The notes below the pieces were generated by a model that was not told the DNA's origin, did no database searches, and was given only the letters and a program-made list of their open reading frames with translations. A program made the position numbers and the translations under genes. From Planctomycetota bacterium (GTDB lineage: Bacteria > Planctomycetota > Planctomycetia > Planctomycetales > Planctomycetaceae), in assembly GCA_027623235.1 (NCBI GenBank), contig JAQBVJ010000063.1:1-40087 (forward strand): a stretch of 40,087 nucleotides of DNA, read 5' to 3'. Below are positions 35,049 through 40,087 of the stretch, piece after piece (the stretch's first letter is position 1; every line of letters starts with the position of its first letter).

Positions 35049-35214
35049 GCGTGTTGACGGTCGAGATTGCGACTCCGGCCACGCGTGCGGCTTTCTCGCG
35101 AGTGAGCCCGCAATGCAGCGACCAGATCACCAGCAACCGTCGCCGGACACACGCCGAGGGGTGCGAGTCACGCTCCGCCTGGACGATCTTCTGCTCTGCT
35201 TCGGTCAATTCCAT
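35049..35214 (-). pseudogene. IS630-type transposase N-terminal HTH fragment
   Basis: The minus strand from ATG 35214 reads MELTEAEQKIVQAERDSHPS, then RRRLLVIWSLHCGLTREKAA and RVAGVAISTVNTL, the typical first HTH of IS630-like transposases. After about 55 residues the similarity stops, and the expected continuation is found inverted at 34790-35029. No catalytic domain is present anywhere nearby, so it is a dead remnant. Confidence 0.6.
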
Positions 35215-35240
35215 TCGTAACCACGCCACGCTTCGCCTCC

Positions 35241-35344
35241 CTGCGAATGATTCGAAACCGCATCACCAATCAAGAGGTGCAAGTGCTTGCACCTTGTTTC
35301 CTTACTCATCAGCTGCGAATGATTTCAAACCGGATCACCAATCC
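35241..35344. repeat. Direct repeat pair around a perfect palindrome
   Basis: Segments 35241-35272 and 35313-35344 share CTGCGAATGATT, AAACCG and ATCACCAATC with 28 or 29 of 32 positions alike. Between them, 35275-35294 is a perfect palindromic hairpin: AGGTGCAAG, a 2-nt loop, CTTGCACCT. This may be an insertion footprint or an iteron-like protein-binding site next to the transposase relic. No gene is seen in 35230-35500. Confidence 0.5.
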
Positions 35345-35505
35345 AGAGAAACTCCCGTAGAAATACTCGCTCGCTGAAACGTTCCATACAGAATCGTCGC
35401 GAGAGACCGACAGCCCACGCTCGCCACCAGCGTTTGGCTCGACACCGAAAGCCTCGCTTGATTGGTGGTGATCGGATTGACCATTACAAGCCGCAAACTC
35501 TTCGG

Positions 35506-35521
35506 ACACAATATCTTGTGC
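35506..35521 (+). promoter_or_regulatory. NrdR-box-like site 1
   Basis: ACACAATATCTTGTGC agrees at 14 of 16 positions with the NrdR box consensus as I recall it (ACAC[AT]ATATAT[AT]GTGT). NrdR represses ribonucleotide reductase genes when dATP is high. It lies about 800 bp upstream of nrdJ and 227 bp upstream of a second site. Confidence 0.6.
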
Positions 35522-35587
35522 TACATAAACGGCTGGACCCAACACCTCGTGTAAGTCGCGTGCCAGGATGGGGCTCTGTGACGGCTG

Positions 35588-35618
35588 TAGCGATTTTTTT
35601 GATTTTTCGAAATCGCTA
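35588..35618 (+). promoter_or_regulatory. AT-rich hairpin upstream of the nrdJ promoter
   Basis: TAGCGATTT (35588-35596) and AAATCGCTA (35610-35618) pair perfectly across a T-rich 13-nt loop. It lies about 70 bp before the predicted nrdJ promoter. It could end transcription arriving from the tRNA-Ser side, but the T tract is in the loop and not after the stem, so a terminator role is weak. Confidence 0.4.
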
Positions 35619-35687
35619 ACCCCCATAAAGAACCAGAGCTTCCGACGATTTTCGAATTTCCAAAATCAGATCCCAAAAAGAGGCGAC

Positions 35688-35715
35688 TTGACAGGATTGG
35701 CGACCGATTTATGAT
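35688..35715 (+). promoter_or_regulatory. Predicted sigma70-type promoter for nrdJ
   Basis: A perfect -35 TTGACA (35688-35693), a 16-nt spacer and a -10 TATGAT (35710-35715, five of six consensus bases). The predicted start point, near 35722, lies about 10 nt before the second NrdR-box-like site. This gives a leader of about 600 nt before the nrdJ ATG. Confidence 0.6.
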
Positions 35716-35732
35716 TCCAAGTCGCTGCTGAG

Positions 35733-35748
35733 TCACAATATCTTGGGC
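35733..35748 (+). promoter_or_regulatory. NrdR-box-like site 2
   Basis: TCACAATATCTTGGGC shares CACAATATCTTG with site 1 and matches the NrdR box at about 12 of 16 positions. It falls at about +11 to +27 of the predicted transcript, where a bound NrdR would block the promoter. Confidence 0.55.
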
Positions 35749-35766
35749 TCGTGGCTGGATTGACTA

Positions 35767-35886
35767 CCACTGATTGTGTTTCAGTGGGATTCGAGGGAGC
35801 GCTCGCTCAACCAGTCGCGGCGTGACGAAACGTCTCCTTGATATGGCTTAGTCTGTTCATCGGAGTTCACTGCCGTTTCGACAGTG
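35767..35886 (+). promoter_or_regulatory. Two similar hairpins early in the nrdJ leader
   Basis: Hairpin A: CCACTG (35767-35772), 9-nt loop, CAGTGG (35782-35787). Hairpin B: CACTG (35868-35872), 9-nt loop, CAGTG (35882-35886). Both are followed by GGATT or GGGATT. The shared stem, loop size and 3' flank suggest a repeated RNA motif. Confidence 0.4.
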
Positions 35887-36147
35887 GATTTCAAGTCTGG
35901 GGCAATTCTGCTCACTGATGAACGATCATCGGACGTGGAATTGCCTTGTTCACTTCTGCTTACTTTTCAGTCTCGGTAACCAATGGATTGGCATGTGGCT
36001 GCTCGTCACATGCCGGGATTTCTGAAAGAACCCCACTCTCAACTGCGGAGATTCTGCGCGCCGACCCGGCCGCCGTTCAGCCTCAGCCAATTCGCCGCTT
36101 TGCCGACTGAAGCTCGGCTTTGCGGCAATCGAAGGCCAATCGGTGTT

Positions 36148-36258
36148 GTGCTCAGGACGCTTCATCAGGTGAGAGTGACCAACGGATTGCGTAAGACGGA
36201 TTTGACCTGACAGCAGGACGCTGAGCACGAACTGACTTCCCGGCTTCGGCCGGGTCAG
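36148..36258 (+). ncRNA. Structured element in the nrdJ leader (candidate cis-regulatory RNA)
   Basis: Outer stem GTGCTCAG (36148-36155) with CTGAGCAC (36221-36228). Nested inner stem TCAGGT (36165-36170) with ACCTGA (36205-36210), closing a 34-nt loop. Immediately 3' comes a very stable hairpin, CCCGGC-TTCG-GCCGGG (36239-36254), extended by CTGA/TCAG (36232-36258). It lies about 60 nt ahead of the nrdJ start codon. The canonical cobalamin riboswitch box (GCCACTG plus AGYCAGGAGACCTGCC-like) is not present on this strand. The structure is inferred by pairing only. Confidence 0.45.
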
Positions 36259-36320
36259 CACAGTGGCGACTGAATTTCGTGTTTCAAGGGACCCCAAAAG
36301 GACTCGGAAAGGAGTGCACG

Positions 36321-39236
<2,916 letters not shown>

Positions 39237-39262
39237 AGGATCAGCGAGTCCATTTCTGGACG

Positions 39263-39300
39263 CACCCCGGCTCAACGGACGAGCCGGGGTGTTTTTTTTT
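39263..39300 (+). terminator. Intrinsic terminator of nrdJ
   Basis: Perfect 11-bp GC-rich stem (CACCCCGGCTC at 39263-39273 with GAGCCGGGGTG at 39281-39291), a 7-nt loop, then nine T residues. It starts 26 bp after the nrdJ stop codon. Confidence 0.93.
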
Positions 39301-39354
39301 GCGCGAGCCCGCTTCGGTTTTCTCATGCCGCTGACATTTCGTTAATGCCAGCAG

Positions 39355-39466
39355 CCCGATGAAAAAGTGCGAACCATGTAGCGGAGCGGCGCGAGCCGCC
39401 CGGTTTTGCATGGAAAAATGCGCTCTGGCCGGACGGCTTGCGCCGTGCCGTTACTTTTTCAATGGG
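39355..39466. repeat. Imperfect 112-bp palindromic element
   Basis: The outer arms CCCGATGAAAAAGT (from 39355) and ACTTTTTCAATGGG (to 39466) pair with two mismatches. Inner arms pair CGGAGCGGCGCGAGCCGCCC with GGACGGCTTGCGCCGTGCCG with a few mismatches. The result is a MITE- or REP-like cruciform with no coding capacity, between nrdJ and the sulfatase. The rest of the 39301-39661 gap shows nothing else I can support. Confidence 0.6.
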
Positions 39467-39661
39467 CAGTTTGGTTAGACGTCACTTCCTGTCAGAGGAG
39501 TCCCGGACTCCGTTCCAGGCGTGATTCGGACAGCCGGGCTGAATCGCCTCACTCGGAAGAATGAGGTACCTTTCGTTATCGCAGCTCATCCAGACGGAAT
39601 TCGATCTGCCAGCCGCTTTGAATTCTGCAATTCTGACTGTTCAACTCCCAAAGGACTTCGA

Positions 39662-40087
39662 ATGCTGCTTTCTGAACAGACGCAAATTGACGGTCGCGTT
39701 TCACTGTTTCTTAAAGCCGAGCGTTTCTGTGTGAGCCTGGCGGGCGTCTTATTCGCCGCTCTGATTTTCGCTGCGAGCCAGTCGGCGGCGATCGCTGCGA
39801 CCGCACCGAACATCCTGTTCATCATGTCGGATGACCATGCGGCTCACGCGATCGGGGCTTACGGCAGCCGCCTGGCCGGGCTCAACCCGACTCCGAATAT
39901 CGATCGTCTTGCCAAAGAAGGGGCGAGGCTTACCAACTGTTTCTGCACGAACTCGATCTGCACGCCGAGCCGTGCGACAATCATCACCGGGCAGTACAGC
40001 CACGGAAACGGCGTCACCACGCTCAATGGATCGATTGAGCCGGCGCGGCAGACGCTGGCTCTGCAGATGAAAAAAGCTGGCTATGAA
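39662..40087 (+). CDS. Sulfatase, N-terminal part (runs off window)
   Basis: The first 142 residues of a secreted arylsulfatase-family enzyme. A signal sequence (about 23-46, FCVSLAGVLFAALIFAASQS) is followed by PNILFIMSDDHA, whose Asp pair binds the active-site calcium. Then come NPTPNIDRLAKEGARLTNCF and CTPSR (C100-T-P-S-R), the motif in which Cys is converted to formylglycine by a maturase. TGQYSHGNGV and TLALQMKKAGYE continue the family pattern. Such enzymes strip sulfate from polysaccharides in the periplasm or outside the cell. ATG 39662 follows AAAGGA. The C-terminal part lies beyond the window. Confidence 0.92.
   Translation, partial: MLLSEQTQIDGRVSLFLKAERFCVSLAGVLFAALIFAASQSAAIAATAPNILFIMSDDHAAHAIGAYGSRLAGLNPTPNIDRLAKEGARLTNCFCTNSICTPSRATIITGQYSHGNGVTTLNGSIEPARQTLALQMKKAGYE

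Noticed and set aside
35950..36297. 115-codon minus-strand open frame in the nrdJ leader
   Set aside because: No domain, irregular composition, and it lies on top of the paired leader structure.
35720..36320. Canonical adenosylcobalamin riboswitch upstream of nrdJ
   Set aside because: The conserved boxes are not found on the plus strand. A GCCACTG and a CCGGGAAG occur on the minus strand near 36240-36265 but without the remaining core, and no supported gene lies downstream in that direction.

Overview
The window looks like a high-GC planctomycete chromosome segment (Planctomycetaceae/Pirellulales-like). This rests on gene content and protein style, not on a marker gene. The clues are a secreted PQQ-type propeller with a DWPGFRGP motif, a FGly-type sulfatase, an ECF sigma factor beside a Ser/Thr kinase carrying an N-terminal zinc anti-sigma motif, Flp-like mini-pilins, an adenosylcobalamin-dependent ribonucleotide reductase, and several palindromic intergenic repeats.

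Layout. 1-1.35 kb: accessory patch with a NUMOD3-type protein, two related 5' gene ends, a tRNA T-arm relic and a terminator. 1.5-7.6 kb: PQQ propeller, small membrane protein, class IV aminotransferase, nadB and a secreted VWA protein. 8-11.1 kb: polytopic membrane protein followed by an anchored, probably alpha-toroid protein. 11.4-13.3 kb: csrA, yidD and two Flp-like proteins. 13.4-21.5 kb, minus strand: ECF sigma, receptor-like kinase, 990-aa exported protein with a secretin N-type domain and a pseudo-protease C-terminus, DUF4424-like secreted protein, then selA. The first three genes are tightly packed (14-nt gap, then a 4-nt overlap), so they look like one signalling unit. 21.8-25.1 kb: AmpG-like MFS transporter and a secreted two-domain esterase. 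25.6-30.3 kb: RND adaptor and pump, overlapping by 4 nt. 30.5-34.1 kb: transposase relic, decapitated sensor-type gene, and an intact hybrid histidine kinase with a CXXCH haem motif. 34.17-35.3 kb: tRNA-Ser(GCT) followed by a scrap zone with a rearranged transposase. 35.5-39.3 kb: class II ribonucleotide reductase nrdJ with a long 5' region holding two NrdR-box-like sites, a strong sigma70-like promoter and several hairpins, closed by a clear terminator. 39.66 kb to the end: start of a sulfatase.

The most interesting parts are (i) the nrdJ control region, which seems to combine NrdR control with an uncharacterised structured leader rather than a canonical cobalamin riboswitch; (ii) the sigma/kinase/990-aa operon, a plausible envelope-sensing system of unknown input; and (iii) recurring small mobile or palindromic sequences, including a 147-bp element with perfect 27-bp inverted ends that supplies the stop codon of the MFS gene. 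No CRISPR array, rRNA, prophage or complete insertion sequence was seen. All family assignments come from reading motifs by eye; no database search was possible.
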